Origin: an uncultured Pelagibacteraceae bacterium
Lineage (GTDB): Bacteria; Pseudomonadota; Alphaproteobacteria; Pelagibacterales; AG-422-B15
Direction of reading: 5' to 3'
Assembly (NCBI GenBank): GCA_902613805.1
Contig: CACMIV010000001.1
Coordinates: forward strand, 364,001-428,000
DNA: 64,000 nucleotides
The notes beneath the pieces are model-generated. The model made no database searches. It was not told the DNA's origin and was given only the letters and a program-made list of their open reading frames with translations. This document shows, in pieces, positions 1-8,583 of this stretch. How positions within the stretch are numbered: position 1 is the stretch's first letter; each line of letters starts with the position of its first letter. The position numbers were made by a program, and so were the translations under genes.

Positions 1-222
1 AATCGAAAATCTCTTAAGCTCTTAGGTTCAGAAAAAATAAACATATTAAAATTGGACAATAAGTTAAAACCAAAAGGAATTTATGACGCACAAGTAATTT
101 ATGCAAATGGTAAAAATATAACTATTAAGTTGAAACTGTTAGTTAATACATCAACGGAAATTGAATACTTGGAAACTGGTGGTATTTTACAATACGTTTA
201 CAAGAATATTGTAAATTCTTAG
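1..222 (+). CDS. acnA: Aconitate hydratase, C-terminal fragment (runs off the window's left edge)
   Basis: Frame 1 is open from base 1 to a TAG at 220-222. The 73 residues match the very end of AcnA-type aconitase: a short swivel-domain segment with a D-N-K-L-K-P-K-G turn, then the pattern ending in ETGGILQYVYKNI, close to the family's usual NGGILQYVLR terminus. Aconitase interconverts citrate and isocitrate in the TCA cycle with a [4Fe-4S] cluster; the cluster cysteines would lie upstream, outside the window. It converges with the secreted protein at 241-867, leaving an 18-bp gap. The identification rests on the terminal motif only. Confidence 0.85.
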   Translation, partial: NRKSLKLLGSEKINILKLDNKLKPKGIYDAQVIYANGKNITIKLKLLVNTSTEIEYLETGGILQYVYKNIVNS

Positions 223-240
223 CTAGAAAAATTAAAATCT

Positions 241-867
241 TTATTCAGCAATATATTGTGCTGTAAATTCTAAACTACTTTGTTTTTTGTAAAAACCGTC
301 TCTAAACGCTCCGATAACTTGATCTGACATCTCTATAAAGTCATCCTCTGATGGACTTTTAAGTTTTTTATTGAAACTAAACCATGAAACTTCCACGCAA
401 TTTTCATTACAATCAGCAATATAGAATGAGTAATTTTGAGCAGGATCAATGTCATTACCTTTAGCACTACAGAATTCTTCAAAACTTCCTGGTGCTCTAT
501 CTGTCACACTTTGCACTAATTGAAATTCTGTGGCATTGGTGGGGTGAGTGCACACTTTGTATTCTTTTCTGTACTCTGTTTCAATTGAGTCCTTGTCAGA
601 TATAACAACCAAGACTTCATCATTGTAAAATTTATCATCGGATCTTAGTTGAGCAAATAAATAAAAGCCTTTTTCTTCAGGTGCGCCAAGCGCCATATCT
701 TGTACAAACCAATTTCCGGGAGGCAATGGTAAATTAATCATACCATAAAGGTCATCAATGCTATTCTTATAAAATTTATCTTTATTTAATTCTTGCGCCT
801 GAGCAGGTATCAAATTTATAAATATGAATAATGTTAAAAAAAGAAAAGAAGATATAAATTTTTTCAT
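241..867 (-). CDS. Secreted protein of unknown function
   Basis: I do not recognise this family. The ATG at 867 is preferred over an upstream in-frame ATG at 918 because it is preceded by AGAGG and opens a classic signal peptide (MKKF, hydrophobic stretch, then PAQAQ cleavage region around residue 25). The mature part of about 185 residues is soluble-looking, rich in Asp/Glu/Phe/Tyr, and carries four cysteines (in KVCTH, EEFCS, ADCNENC), which could form two disulfides in the periplasm. It lies between acnA (convergent) and htpG (same strand, 71 bp upstream). No membrane segment follows the signal. A periplasmic location is inferred from the leader. Confidence 0.75.
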   Translation of the reverse strand: MKKFISSFLFLTLFIFINLIPAQAQELNKDKFYKNSIDDLYGMINLPLPPGNWFVQDMALGAPEEKGFYLFAQLRSDDKFYNDEVLVVISDKDSIETEYRKEYKVCTHPTNATEFQLVQSVTDRAPGSFEEFCSAKGNDIDPAQNYSFYIADCNENCVEVSWFSFNKKLKSPSEDDFIEMSDQVIGAFRDGFYKKQSSLEFTAQYIAE

Positions 868-938
868 AAAAGAACCTCTATAGAAATTATAGGATATTAT
901 AGCGGAATAGTAATTCAATTTAAGTGTTATTTTTATAT

Positions 939-2822
939 TTAATTTATTGAAGCTGAAATGGTTTCTATTAATTTCTTTGAAAATTCGACAGGATCAGATG
1001 GCTTTTCACCATCAAGTATCTTAGATTGTTCGTAAAGCAAAATTGAAATATTCTCTACCTCACTAATTGATGCTTTATCTTTACTCATTTTAGCAAGTTT
1101 TTTTATAAGTTTATGTTGAGGGTTGATTTCCATAACTTTAAGAGAAAGACCCTGATTGAGCTGATTGTGCTGCTGAAGTATTTTTTCAAGCTGAGGGTCC
1201 ATTGCCCCTTCATCACTAACGAGACATACAGGGCTATCTGTAAGTCTTGAGGATACTCTAACATCTTTAACTTTTTCCTTTAATTTTTCTTTTAGTAGAT
1301 TAATAAGCGGCTCAACCGATTTTTCATTTTTATCATCTTTTTTTTCTCCATCAATTTTATTCAGGTCATCCATTCCCCTTGTAACAGATTTAAAACTCTT
1401 CTCTTGATATGATGGGGTTGATGAAGTCCAAAAGCTGTCTACAGGGTCATCCAATATAAGCACATTAATATCTCTTGACTTATAGCCCTCTAAACTCGGA
1501 TTATTGATTATGTTTTCATAACTATCACCGGTCATAAAGTAAATATCCTTTTGTTTTTTACCCATTGACTCTATGTATTCATTTAATGTGATGAGTTTTT
1601 TTGATTTTGAATTCTTAAATAATGATATTTCTAGAATTGAGTCTTTTCTCTCAAAGTCCTCATAAATTCCCTCTTTTAGAACTGGACCAAAATTTTCCCA
1701 GAATTTTTCATATGACTCCCTGTCTTTATCAATCTTTTTTTTGAGATCAGAAATTGTTCTTTTAACTAGAGATGATCTTATTTTTGTAACGACTGGATTA
1801 TTTTGAAGCATTTCGCGACTTATGTTTAATGGAAGGTCTTCCGAGTCAATGATACCTCTTAGAAAACGAAGATAAGGAGGAATAAGTTCTGGACAATTGT
1901 CTGTGATAAACACTCTTTTAACATAAAGTTTTAGCCTGTTTTCTCTTGCAGGATCATAAAGATCAAAAGGTTTGGTTGATGGAATAAAATTTAATACTGT
2001 ATATTCAATTTTTCCTTCAGCCTTATAATGAGATATCATCCAAGGATCATCAAACATCTGTCCTGCATGATTATAAAATTCTTTATATTGTTCCTCAGTA
2101 ATTTTATTTTTAGGTCGCGTCCAAATAGCTGATGCAGAATTAACAGAATCAATTTTTTCATCTTTTTTTTCAGAGCTATCGCTCACATAAATTGGAATAC
2201 TTATATGATCTGAATATCTTTTAATTATATTTTCAATTCTATCTTTGTCTAAATACTCTTTAGACTCCTTCGTTAAGGTAAGTTCTATTGAGGTTCCTCT
2301 ATTCGATTCTAGAAGATTTGAGTCTTCACTCTCCTCAATGGTAAAGCTGCTTTCTCCATCAGACGTCCAGATCCAAAGTTTATTTTCTCCAGCTTTGCGT
2401 GTAGTAACTTTGGTTTGTGAAGCAACCATAAAAGCGGAGTAAAAGCCGACACCAAATTGACCAATGAGTGAAAGGTCTTTTGTTTTAGACTCAGACAGTT
2501 CTTTTAAAAAATGTGCAGTGCCAGAGCGTGCAATTGTTCCTAGGTTAGAAACAAGATCCTTTTTATTCATTCCAATTCCGTTATCGGAAATTGCGATTAG
2601 ATTATTTTTTTTATTAATAGTGATCTGAATTTTGAAATTAGGATCATCCTTTATGAGTTTTTCTTTAGTATTTGAAAGGTATCTTAACTTATCACATGCA
2701 TCAGAAGCATTTGATACAAGCTCCCTTACAAATACTTCTTTTTCTGAATAAACAGAATTTATCATCAATTTGAGTAATTGACTGACCTCTGTTTGAAACT
2801 CTAATTTTTCTGATTTAGGCAT
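939..2822 (-). CDS. htpG: Molecular chaperone HtpG (bacterial Hsp90)
   Basis: At 627 residues this is the normal length for HtpG, the cytosolic ATP-dependent dimeric Hsp90 chaperone that helps fold and remodel client proteins. The GHKL ATP-binding domain is at the N terminus: NASDACDKLRYL (about 38-49), DNGIGM (about 80-85) and the lid glycine motif GQFGVGFYSAF (about 121-131). The middle domain holds SREMLQ, with the catalytic arginine of the Hsp90 family. The C-terminal dimerisation domain is present, so the gene is intact. The start at 2822 is the only one that keeps the conserved N terminus ending in QLLKLMINSVYS. It stands alone between the secreted protein and divergent DUF2794. Confidence 0.97.
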   Translation of the reverse strand: MPKSEKLEFQTEVSQLLKLMINSVYSEKEVFVRELVSNASDACDKLRYLSNTKEKLIKDDPNFKIQITINKKNNLIAISDNGIGMNKKDLVSNLGTIARSGTAHFLKELSESKTKDLSLIGQFGVGFYSAFMVASQTKVTTRKAGENKLWIWTSDGESSFTIEESEDSNLLESNRGTSIELTLTKESKEYLDKDRIENIIKRYSDHISIPIYVSDSSEKKDEKIDSVNSASAIWTRPKNKITEEQYKEFYNHAGQMFDDPWMISHYKAEGKIEYTVLNFIPSTKPFDLYDPARENRLKLYVKRVFITDNCPELIPPYLRFLRGIIDSEDLPLNISREMLQNNPVVTKIRSSLVKRTISDLKKKIDKDRESYEKFWENFGPVLKEGIYEDFERKDSILEISLFKNSKSKKLITLNEYIESMGKKQKDIYFMTGDSYENIINNPSLEGYKSRDINVLILDDPVDSFWTSSTPSYQEKSFKSVTRGMDDLNKIDGEKKDDKNEKSVEPLINLLKEKLKEKVKDVRVSSRLTDSPVCLVSDEGAMDPQLEKILQQHNQLNQGLSLKVMEINPQHKLIKKLAKMSKDKASISEVENISILLYEQSKILDGEKPSDPVEFSKKLIETISASIN

Positions 2823-2951
2823 AATTTTTATTCTCAGAAACTATATTGGAATTATTCATCGAAATTCAAGGCGATTTTGATGATGTTATCGCGGAATTTT
2901 TCCCTATTTTCGTTGTTTTTTTAACATTTTTCAAGGTAACATGAGATAACA

Positions 2952-3305
2952 ATGACAATACACTACATTAGTCCTGATTTATCCTTTAAGGGCTCTAATC
3001 GATCAAAAAAAAAGTTTACTAGCTTTCATAAAACTGAACTTAATCTCATACTTTCTGTTTACGCTCAAAAAGTCAGTCAAGGGCACTGGAAAGACTATGC
3101 AATAGATCATGGAGAATACAATGCAGTTTTTTCAATTTATCGCAGCACTTTCGAGAATGCTTTTTTAAGAATAATTAAAAATAAAAATAAAGGAAAGCAT
3201 GTAACATTCACATTAATCGATTTTAATAATAAAAAAATCAAGGAAAGTGAATATCTTTCAGATATTACAAAATATCTTAAAGTTTCTGTAAAACGTATAG
3301 CCTGA
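2952..3305 (+). CDS. DUF2794 domain-containing protein
   Basis: A 117-residue soluble protein with the DUF2794 signature known from alphaproteobacteria: a leader, then FHKTELNLILSVYAQKVSQG, HWKDYAIDH and an AVFSIYRSTFE segment. The family's function is unknown. It is divergent from htpG across a 129-bp gap and converges with the BI-1 family gene 2 bp downstream. The ATG at 2952 follows a purine-rich stretch (ATGAGATAACA) and fits the usual family length of about 110-130 residues. The match was made by eye from remembered family members. Confidence 0.75.
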   Translation: MTIHYISPDLSFKGSNRSKKKFTSFHKTELNLILSVYAQKVSQGHWKDYAIDHGEYNAVFSIYRSTFENAFLRIIKNKNKGKHVTFTLIDFNNKKIKESEYLSDITKYLKVSVKRIA

Positions 3306-3307
3306 TT

Positions 3308-4042
3308 TTATCTTCTTTGACCAAAAAGTCTCAGTAACATTATAAATAGATTTATAAAATCAAGATAAAGTGTTAATGCGCCCATGATGGCTTTTTTAGC
3401 AGCAACTTCTCCACTATCATATGCCATGTACATATTTTTAATCTTTTGAGTATCGTAAGCTGTCAAACCGACAAAAATTAAAACACCTAGAATAGATATA
3501 CCATAATATAATGCGGGTGATTGCATGAATATATTTACAATTGATGCGATTATAATTCCAATCAGTCCCATGAATAAAAACGATCCAAAATTAGTTAGAT
3601 CTCTTTTTGTTGTGTAACCATATATGCTCATTGCGCCAAATGTACTTGCAGTTATAAAGAATACTCGCGCGATACTTGCGCCTGTATAAGTTAGAAAAAT
3701 TGTAGAGAGGGACAAACCCATTAAAAATGCAAATACCCAAAACATTGTCTGTGCTCGCGAAGCAGACATTCCTTGAATTCCAAAACTCATATACATAACA
3801 ATGCCAAGAGGTGCTAATGCAACTACCCACATCATTGGACCAGTATAAAGTGTAACACCTAAGTTAGTCAGACCAACAATTTCTCCTGTTGGACCCATTA
3901 CAGCTGTTGCCTGAAATAGCATATATGCAACTAATCCTGTTAAAGCTAAACCTGATGCCATGTAATTGTAAACACTCAGCATGTATTGTCTTAAGCCGGC
4001 ATCTATTGCCGGTGATGATTGAGCTCTAGTTTGATATTCCAT
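3308..4042 (-). CDS. Bax inhibitor-1 / YccA family membrane protein
   Basis: A 244-residue integral inner-membrane protein with about seven hydrophobic helices and the BI-1 signature near the C terminus, GLTAYDTQKIK followed by LTLYLDFINLFIMLLRLFG. Bacterial members (YbhL, YccA) are reported calcium-leak channels or FtsH-interacting proteins; which role applies here cannot be told from sequence. The C-terminal aspartate of the AYDTQ motif is retained. The start at 4042 has AGAGGTTTTT-like purine-poor spacing, and the N terminus MEYQTRAQSSP matches alphaproteobacterial relatives (an MEYQ start with short polar tail). It is divergent from the reductase operon. Confidence 0.93.
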   Translation of the reverse strand: MEYQTRAQSSPAIDAGLRQYMLSVYNYMASGLALTGLVAYMLFQATAVMGPTGEIVGLTNLGVTLYTGPMMWVVALAPLGIVMYMSFGIQGMSASRAQTMFWVFAFLMGLSLSTIFLTYTGASIARVFFITASTFGAMSIYGYTTKRDLTNFGSFLFMGLIGIIIASIVNIFMQSPALYYGISILGVLIFVGLTAYDTQKIKNMYMAYDSGEVAAKKAIMGALTLYLDFINLFIMLLRLFGQRR

Positions 4043-4054
4043 ATAGAAAAACCT

Positions 4055-4111
4055 CTTGTATTATTTATTAACTGTATTTTAATACATAATTATAAATAGG
4101 ATCAATACAAG
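4055..4111. promoter_or_regulatory. Inverted repeat in the divergent gap before the reductase operon
   Basis: Arms CTTGTATT (4055-4062) and AATACAAG (4104-4111) are perfectly complementary and 41 bp apart, in the 121-bp gap between the BI-1 gene and the reductase operon. The arms are too far apart for a terminator. They could be a pair of operator half-sites, but AT-rich gaps produce 8-bp matches by chance, so this is weak. Confidence 0.2.
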
Positions 4112-4163
4112 TTATTAATTGTTAAGATTTTATTAAGTAATTTCAATAAGATAGGAGAAATAA

Positions 4164-5177
4164 ATGGAAAAGGTTTTAGTCACAGGCGCTTCAGGATTTA
4201 TAGCTGAACACTGCATAATTGAACTTCTTAAAAATGGCTATTCAGTAAAGGGATCGCTACGGTCAATGAATAGAGAACAAGAAGTAAGAGACGCAGTAAA
4301 GACTGAAACAGATGACACTAAATTAGAATTTTGCAAACTTGATCTACTTGAAGATGACGGTTGGGAAGATGCAATGCGGGATTGTGATTATTTAATGCAT
4401 GTTGCTTCTCCATTTGTAATAGAAGATCCAAAAGATGAAAATGAACTGATCAAGCCTGCAAAGGAAGGAACTCTTAGAGCACTCAATGCAGCGAAAAAAG
4501 CTGGTATAAAAAGAGTTGTTCTCACTTCTTCTGTTGCTGCTGTTAACTCACATATGATGTCTGGAACAAGCGATCATACAACTTGGACGGATATTAATAG
4601 TAAGTATGTTACTCCTTATCAAAAAAGTAAAACAATTGCAGAAAAAGCTGCTTGGGATTTTTATAATAATCAAGACAACAGCAATAAAATGGAGTTGGCA
4701 GTTATTAATCCTGGTGGCGTAATGGGTCCTCAACTTGGAAATGACTTAGGCGGCGCTTCAACTCAAATAGTTTCACAACTTATTTCTGGAAAGTTTCCAA
4801 TGATACCCGCATTGTCATTTCCATTCATTGATGTGAGAGATGTAGCTATTCTTCATTTAAAAGCTATGACCACGCCCGATGCTGATGGAAAAAGATTTAT
4901 TGCTGCACATTCTAAGCCTACTTGGATGTATGAAGTTGCAGAAGTCTTAAGTGCAGCTGGATATGAAAAAATCAAACTGAAGAAGGCACCCTCATTCATG
5001 CTCAAATTGATTGGCTTGTTTGATAACAAGACAAAAAGCTTAGTTCCAATGCTGGATAAGTATGTACCGTGCGATAACTCTCAAACTGTTAAGGTACTTA
5101 ACTGGGAACCTATGCCATGGGAACAAGCCTTTATTGAACATGCAAAATCCATTGAGGCAATTAAGGATAACGCCTAA
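4164..5177 (+). CDS. NAD(P)-dependent epimerase/dihydroflavonol-4-reductase-like extended SDR (copy 1)
   Basis: A 337-residue extended short-chain dehydrogenase. The N-terminal dinucleotide motif is VLVTGASGFIAEH (4-16), the active-site serine lies in LTSSVAAV, and the catalytic Tyr-Lys pair is in PYQKSKTIAEKAAW. The architecture matches dihydroflavonol-reductase/cinnamoyl-CoA-reductase-like enzymes, which reduce carbonyls with NADPH; the substrate is unknown. AGGAG sits just before the ATG at 4164. It is the first gene of a four-gene unit, and the next gene, 2 bp downstream, is a close paralogue sharing the N-terminal 45 residues almost throughout. This points to tandem duplication. Confidence 0.88.
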   Translation: MEKVLVTGASGFIAEHCIIELLKNGYSVKGSLRSMNREQEVRDAVKTETDDTKLEFCKLDLLEDDGWEDAMRDCDYLMHVASPFVIEDPKDENELIKPAKEGTLRALNAAKKAGIKRVVLTSSVAAVNSHMMSGTSDHTTWTDINSKYVTPYQKSKTIAEKAAWDFYNNQDNSNKMELAVINPGGVMGPQLGNDLGGASTQIVSQLISGKFPMIPALSFPFIDVRDVAILHLKAMTTPDADGKRFIAAHSKPTWMYEVAEVLSAAGYEKIKLKKAPSFMLKLIGLFDNKTKSLVPMLDKYVPCDNSQTVKVLNWEPMPWEQAFIEHAKSIEAIKDNA

Positions 5178-5179
5178 TT

Positions 5180-6190
5180 ATGGAGAAAGTTCTAGTTACC
5201 GGAGGCTCAGGATACATAGCGCAGCATTGCATAGCTGAATTACTTAAAAAAGGTTACTCTGTAAAAACTTCATTACGCTCTGAAAATCGTGAAGCAGAAG
5301 TAAGACAAGCAATAGCTAATGAGGTTGATGCAAAAAATAATTTAGAATTTTGTAAGCTTGATCTGATGGAAGATGAAGGTTGGGACTCAGCTGTTTCTGG
5401 ATGCACTTACGTTATGCATGTTGCCTCTCCCTTGATTGATACTGCTCCTGATGACGAAAATGAAATAATCGAACCAGCAAAACAAGGTCTGCTTAGGGCT
5501 TTAAAAAGCTCGATTAAAAATGATGTCAAGCGGTTTATAATGACTTCGTCATTTTCAGCTATTGGTTACGGTCATGATAAAGAAGTTTTTGACGAGACAC
5601 ATTGGACTGATCATACGAAGAATATTGGTGCCTATAATAAAAGTAAGGCGATAGCGGAAAAAGCAATGTGGTCACATCTTGAAAGCCTAGGCGAGAGTAA
5701 AAAAATAGAAGCAGTTTCAATAAACCCCACTTTGGTTGTTGGGCCATCATTATCAGATGATATTGGTACCTCAAATATCTTTATCCAAAGAATGCTTGAT
5801 GGTTCTTATCCAATAATTCCTCAAATGCATTTTGGTTGGGTAACTGTAAAAGATACTGCTCGGGCTCATGTTGAAGCAATGACTAATCCAAACGCAAATG
5901 GTAAAAGATTTATTCTGGCTGAAAAATGCATGTGGATGTCAGACATGAATAAGCTTCTAAGAGAAAATGGATATACAAAAGCACCATCACTAAAAGCGCC
6001 AAACTTCCTGATGAAACTTCTCGGTATGTTCAGTAAAGAAGTTGGGGCAATTTCTGGATTCGTTGGTAAAACAAAATTTACTAATTCAGAAAATGCTAAA
6101 AATATTCTAAAATTTAATTTCGAAAGTGCTGATGAAGGAATAATTCAAACAGCTCAACAATTAGAAAGACTGGGATTGATTAAAAAATAA
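5180..6190 (+). CDS. NAD(P)-dependent epimerase/dihydroflavonol-4-reductase-like extended SDR (copy 2)
   Basis: Paralogue of the preceding gene, 336 residues, starting 2 bp after its stop. The cofactor motif VLVTGGSGYIAQH, the serine in MTSSFSAIGY and the catalytic pair in AYNKSKAIAEKAMW are all intact, so both copies look functional. Divergence is greatest in the central and C-terminal substrate-binding half (for example LVVGPSLSDDIG versus GVMGPQLGNDLG), which suggests different substrates rather than simple dosage. The stop overlaps the next gene's ATG by one base (TAATGG), a sign of translational coupling. The substrate is unknown. Confidence 0.88.
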   Translation: MEKVLVTGGSGYIAQHCIAELLKKGYSVKTSLRSENREAEVRQAIANEVDAKNNLEFCKLDLMEDEGWDSAVSGCTYVMHVASPLIDTAPDDENEIIEPAKQGLLRALKSSIKNDVKRFIMTSSFSAIGYGHDKEVFDETHWTDHTKNIGAYNKSKAIAEKAMWSHLESLGESKKIEAVSINPTLVVGPSLSDDIGTSNIFIQRMLDGSYPIIPQMHFGWVTVKDTARAHVEAMTNPNANGKRFILAEKCMWMSDMNKLLRENGYTKAPSLKAPNFLMKLLGMFSKEVGAISGFVGKTKFTNSENAKNILKFNFESADEGIIQTAQQLERLGLIKK

Positions 6191-7245
6191 TGGAATACAG
6201 AAAGCTCGGAAGATCTGATATTGATGTAAGTTTAATTTGTTTAGGAACAATGACTTGGGGAGAGCAAAATACTGAAGCCGATGCTCATGATCAATTAGAT
6301 TACGCGCTAGATCATGAAGTTAATTTTATTGATACCGCTGAAATTTATGCTGTTCCAACAAAAGCAGAGACTCAAGGTTTAACAGAAAAATATATTGGTA
6401 CCTGGTTCAAAGCGCGAGGTAACAGAGACAAAGTTGTTCTAGCAACTAAAGTTGCTGGTCGTTCTGGAATGTCATGGCTGAGAGAAAATGAGGAAATACC
6501 ACGTTTGTCCAAAGAACATGTTTTCTATGCAGTTGAGCAAAGTCTCAAGAGACTGCAAACAGATTACATTGATTTATACCAAGTTCATTGGCCTGATAGG
6601 CCTTTTGGTGCATTTTCGGGAAGACTTGAGTACAAACATATGGACACATCTGACTCAATTCCATTAGAGGAAACTCTTGAGGCTCTCGGCGAATTAGTTA
6701 AGCAGGGGAAAGTCAGGCAAATTGGATTATCTAATGAAACGCCGTGGGGAACAATGAAATATTTAGAGCTTGCTGAAACTAAATCACTACCGCGAGTGGC
6801 ATCTATTCAAAATGCCTATAACTTGGTTAACCGAGGTTTTGAAATTGGTTTGTCTGAAGTTGCTATGCACGAACAAGTAGGCCTGCTTGCTTACTCACCG
6901 TTAGCACAAGGAACATTATCGGGAAAATATCTTAATGGACAAATGCCACAAGGGTCTCGCTTAGCACTCTTTGGGGATGGCCCATTAATGATGAGATATA
7001 AAGGTGAAAAAACTCAAAAAGCTATTGAAATGTATGTAGATCTTGCAAAAAAATATGAGGTTGATCCATCACAGCTAGCAATTCAATTTTGTAATATTCA
7101 ATCGTTTGTTACATCTACAATTATTGGTGCTACCACTATGGAACAGTTGAAAACTTGTATAGACAGTATTAATCTTGATATCACAAAAGAAATGATGAAT
7201 GACATTAGAAGTATTCATAAAGAAATTCCAAATCCTGCACCATAA
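6190..7245 (+). CDS. Aldo/keto reductase, Tas-like
   Basis: A 351-residue TIM-barrel NADP(H) oxidoreductase. Family markers in order are MEYRKLGRSDIDVSLICLGTMTWG at the start, the catalytic Asp/Tyr in DTAEIYAVP, the lysine in VVLATKVAG, the histidine in YQVHWPDRPFG and the cofactor loop around LLAYSPLAQGTLSGK. Length and the GTMTWGEQNTEADAH pattern resemble E. coli Tas, so the substrate is probably a small carbonyl compound, not identified. It overlaps the preceding reductase and the following pterin dehydratase by one base each, so all four genes are likely translated from one transcript. Confidence 0.92.
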   Translation: MEYRKLGRSDIDVSLICLGTMTWGEQNTEADAHDQLDYALDHEVNFIDTAEIYAVPTKAETQGLTEKYIGTWFKARGNRDKVVLATKVAGRSGMSWLRENEEIPRLSKEHVFYAVEQSLKRLQTDYIDLYQVHWPDRPFGAFSGRLEYKHMDTSDSIPLEETLEALGELVKQGKVRQIGLSNETPWGTMKYLELAETKSLPRVASIQNAYNLVNRGFEIGLSEVAMHEQVGLLAYSPLAQGTLSGKYLNGQMPQGSRLALFGDGPLMMRYKGEKTQKAIEMYVDLAKKYEVDPSQLAIQFCNIQSFVTSTIIGATTMEQLKTCIDSINLDITKEMMNDIRSIHKEIPNPAP

Positions 7246-7532
7246 TGAAAAAAATCTCTAAAGCTGAACTTACTAAAAAATTAAAAAGATTGTCTGGATG
7301 GAAGATGGTTAAAGGCCGAAGCGCTATAACTAAAACATTTAAATTTGATAACTTTCAAGATGCTTTTGGTTGGATGACATCGATGGCAATCTATGCAGAA
7401 AAAAAAGACCATCATCCAGAATGGTTTAATGTCTATAGTACTGTGGAAGTTACTTTATCAACTCACGATGCTGGTGGAGTGACAAGTCTGGACTTAGATA
7501 TGGCCAGAGAAATGAATCAGAAAAGTAAGTAA
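7245..7532 (+). CDS. phhB: 4a-hydroxytetrahydrobiopterin dehydratase (PCD/DCoH family)
   Basis: A 95-residue protein with the pterin-carbinolamine dehydratase signature KKDHHPEWFNVYSTVEVTLSTHD, including the two adjacent histidines that act in dehydration, and an LDLDMAREMN end. The enzyme recycles 4a-hydroxy-tetrahydropterin made by aromatic amino-acid hydroxylases. No hydroxylase is seen in this window, so the real substrate may be another pterin, or the protein may have a different role, as in many bacteria with orphan copies. It is the last gene of the reductase operon, its start overlaps the AKR stop (TAATG), and it converges with the quinone reductase gene. Confidence 0.88.
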   Translation: MKKISKAELTKKLKRLSGWKMVKGRSAITKTFKFDNFQDAFGWMTSMAIYAEKKDHHPEWFNVYSTVEVTLSTHDAGGVTSLDLDMAREMNQKSK

Positions 7533-7536
7533 ATTA

Positions 7537-8553
7537 CTAAGATTTATAAAAAGAAGTTGTTAGCGCAATCTTTCCAGTAGCCTTTCTTGCAAGAATTGTC
7601 TCAAGTGCCTCTTGTCCTCTTTCGAGTGGGAGAATTTCTGTGACAGGCGCCTTTAATTTACCTTCTTCATACCAACCAGTAAGTTGGTTCATATTAGCTA
7701 GGTGCTCTTGTGGCTCTAAAGCTGTAAATTGACCCCAAAATACACCAACAGCAGAGCAGCCTTTAATTAAATACAAGTTCATTGGTATTTTTGGAATATA
7801 ACCAGCCGCCCAACCTATAACTAAGAAGCGTCCATTCCATGCAATACTTCTTAAAGCTGGCTCAGTAAAATCTGCTCCAACGGGGTCATAAATCACATCT
7901 GGTCCTTTGCCACCCGTTGCTTTTGAGATTTCTGCTCTAAATTCTTTCACATGATCTCGGTTGGTTAAATCATACTTTCCATAATTTATAACTTCGTCAG
8001 CTCCATACTCTTTGCATACTTCTAATTTTTCATCAGAAGATGCACCAGCAATAACTCTGGCACCCATTGCTTTTCCAATTTCAACAGCTGATATACCAAC
8101 ACCGCCCGCAGCACCTAGAACAAGTAAATTTTCACCCTGCTTAAGCTGACCACGATTTTTTAGTGCGTAGTGTGATGTACCGTAAGTTAATGTAAAACAA
8201 GAAGCAGTAGTAAAATCCATACTACTTGGTTTACGAAATATATTAGATGGACTTGTTATTACTTGTTCTCTAAAACCACCAAAACCTATCATAGCAACTA
8301 CCTCATCACCAGCTTTCCAATCAGAAACACTTTCTCCAACTGCGCTAATGACTCCTGAAATTTCACCACCTGGCGAAAAAGGAAGAGGAGGTTTAACTTG
8401 ATATTTATCTTGAATAATTAAAGTGTCTGGAAAATTGACTCCGGCAGAGTGCACATCTATCTGAATTTGACTTTTTTTAAGTTCAGGCAATTCAACATCT
8501 TCGTAAACAAGCGAGCTTGGGGGGCCAAATTCTTTACAAACAATTGCTTTCAT
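7537..8553 (-). CDS. NADPH:quinone oxidoreductase-like MDR family protein
   Basis: A 338-residue zinc-free medium-chain reductase. The GroES-like N-terminal half contains GVNFPDTLIIQDKYQ and PFSPGGEISGVI; the Rossmann half has the AAGGVGISAVEIGKA glycine motif near residue 150, followed by the cofactor-specificity region GASSDEKLE. Such enzymes reduce quinones or enals with NADPH. No zinc-binding cysteine cluster is visible, which fits the quinone-reductase branch. It faces the pterin dehydratase tail-to-tail and is divergent from the IalB-like gene, with 30 bp between starts. The exact substrate is unknown. Confidence 0.9.
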   Translation of the reverse strand: MKAIVCKEFGPPSSLVYEDVELPELKKSQIQIDVHSAGVNFPDTLIIQDKYQVKPPLPFSPGGEISGVISAVGESVSDWKAGDEVVAMIGFGGFREQVITSPSNIFRKPSSMDFTTASCFTLTYGTSHYALKNRGQLKQGENLLVLGAAGGVGISAVEIGKAMGARVIAGASSDEKLEVCKEYGADEVINYGKYDLTNRDHVKEFRAEISKATGGKGPDVIYDPVGADFTEPALRSIAWNGRFLVIGWAAGYIPKIPMNLYLIKGCSAVGVFWGQFTALEPQEHLANMNQLTGWYEEGKLKAPVTEILPLERGQEALETILARKATGKIALTTSFYKS

Positions 8554-8583
8554 AATTGTGAATCTCGATATAAATTAGCGATT

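Noticed and set aside
2245-2442. Open frame of 65 codons on the plus strand inside htpG
   Set aside because: It lies antisense within an intact, highly conserved chaperone gene and has no ribosome-binding site or recognisable product.
8449-8583. Extended start of the IalB-like gene at 8449
   Set aside because: It would run antisense into the quinone reductase gene and would bury the evident signal peptide in the middle of the protein.
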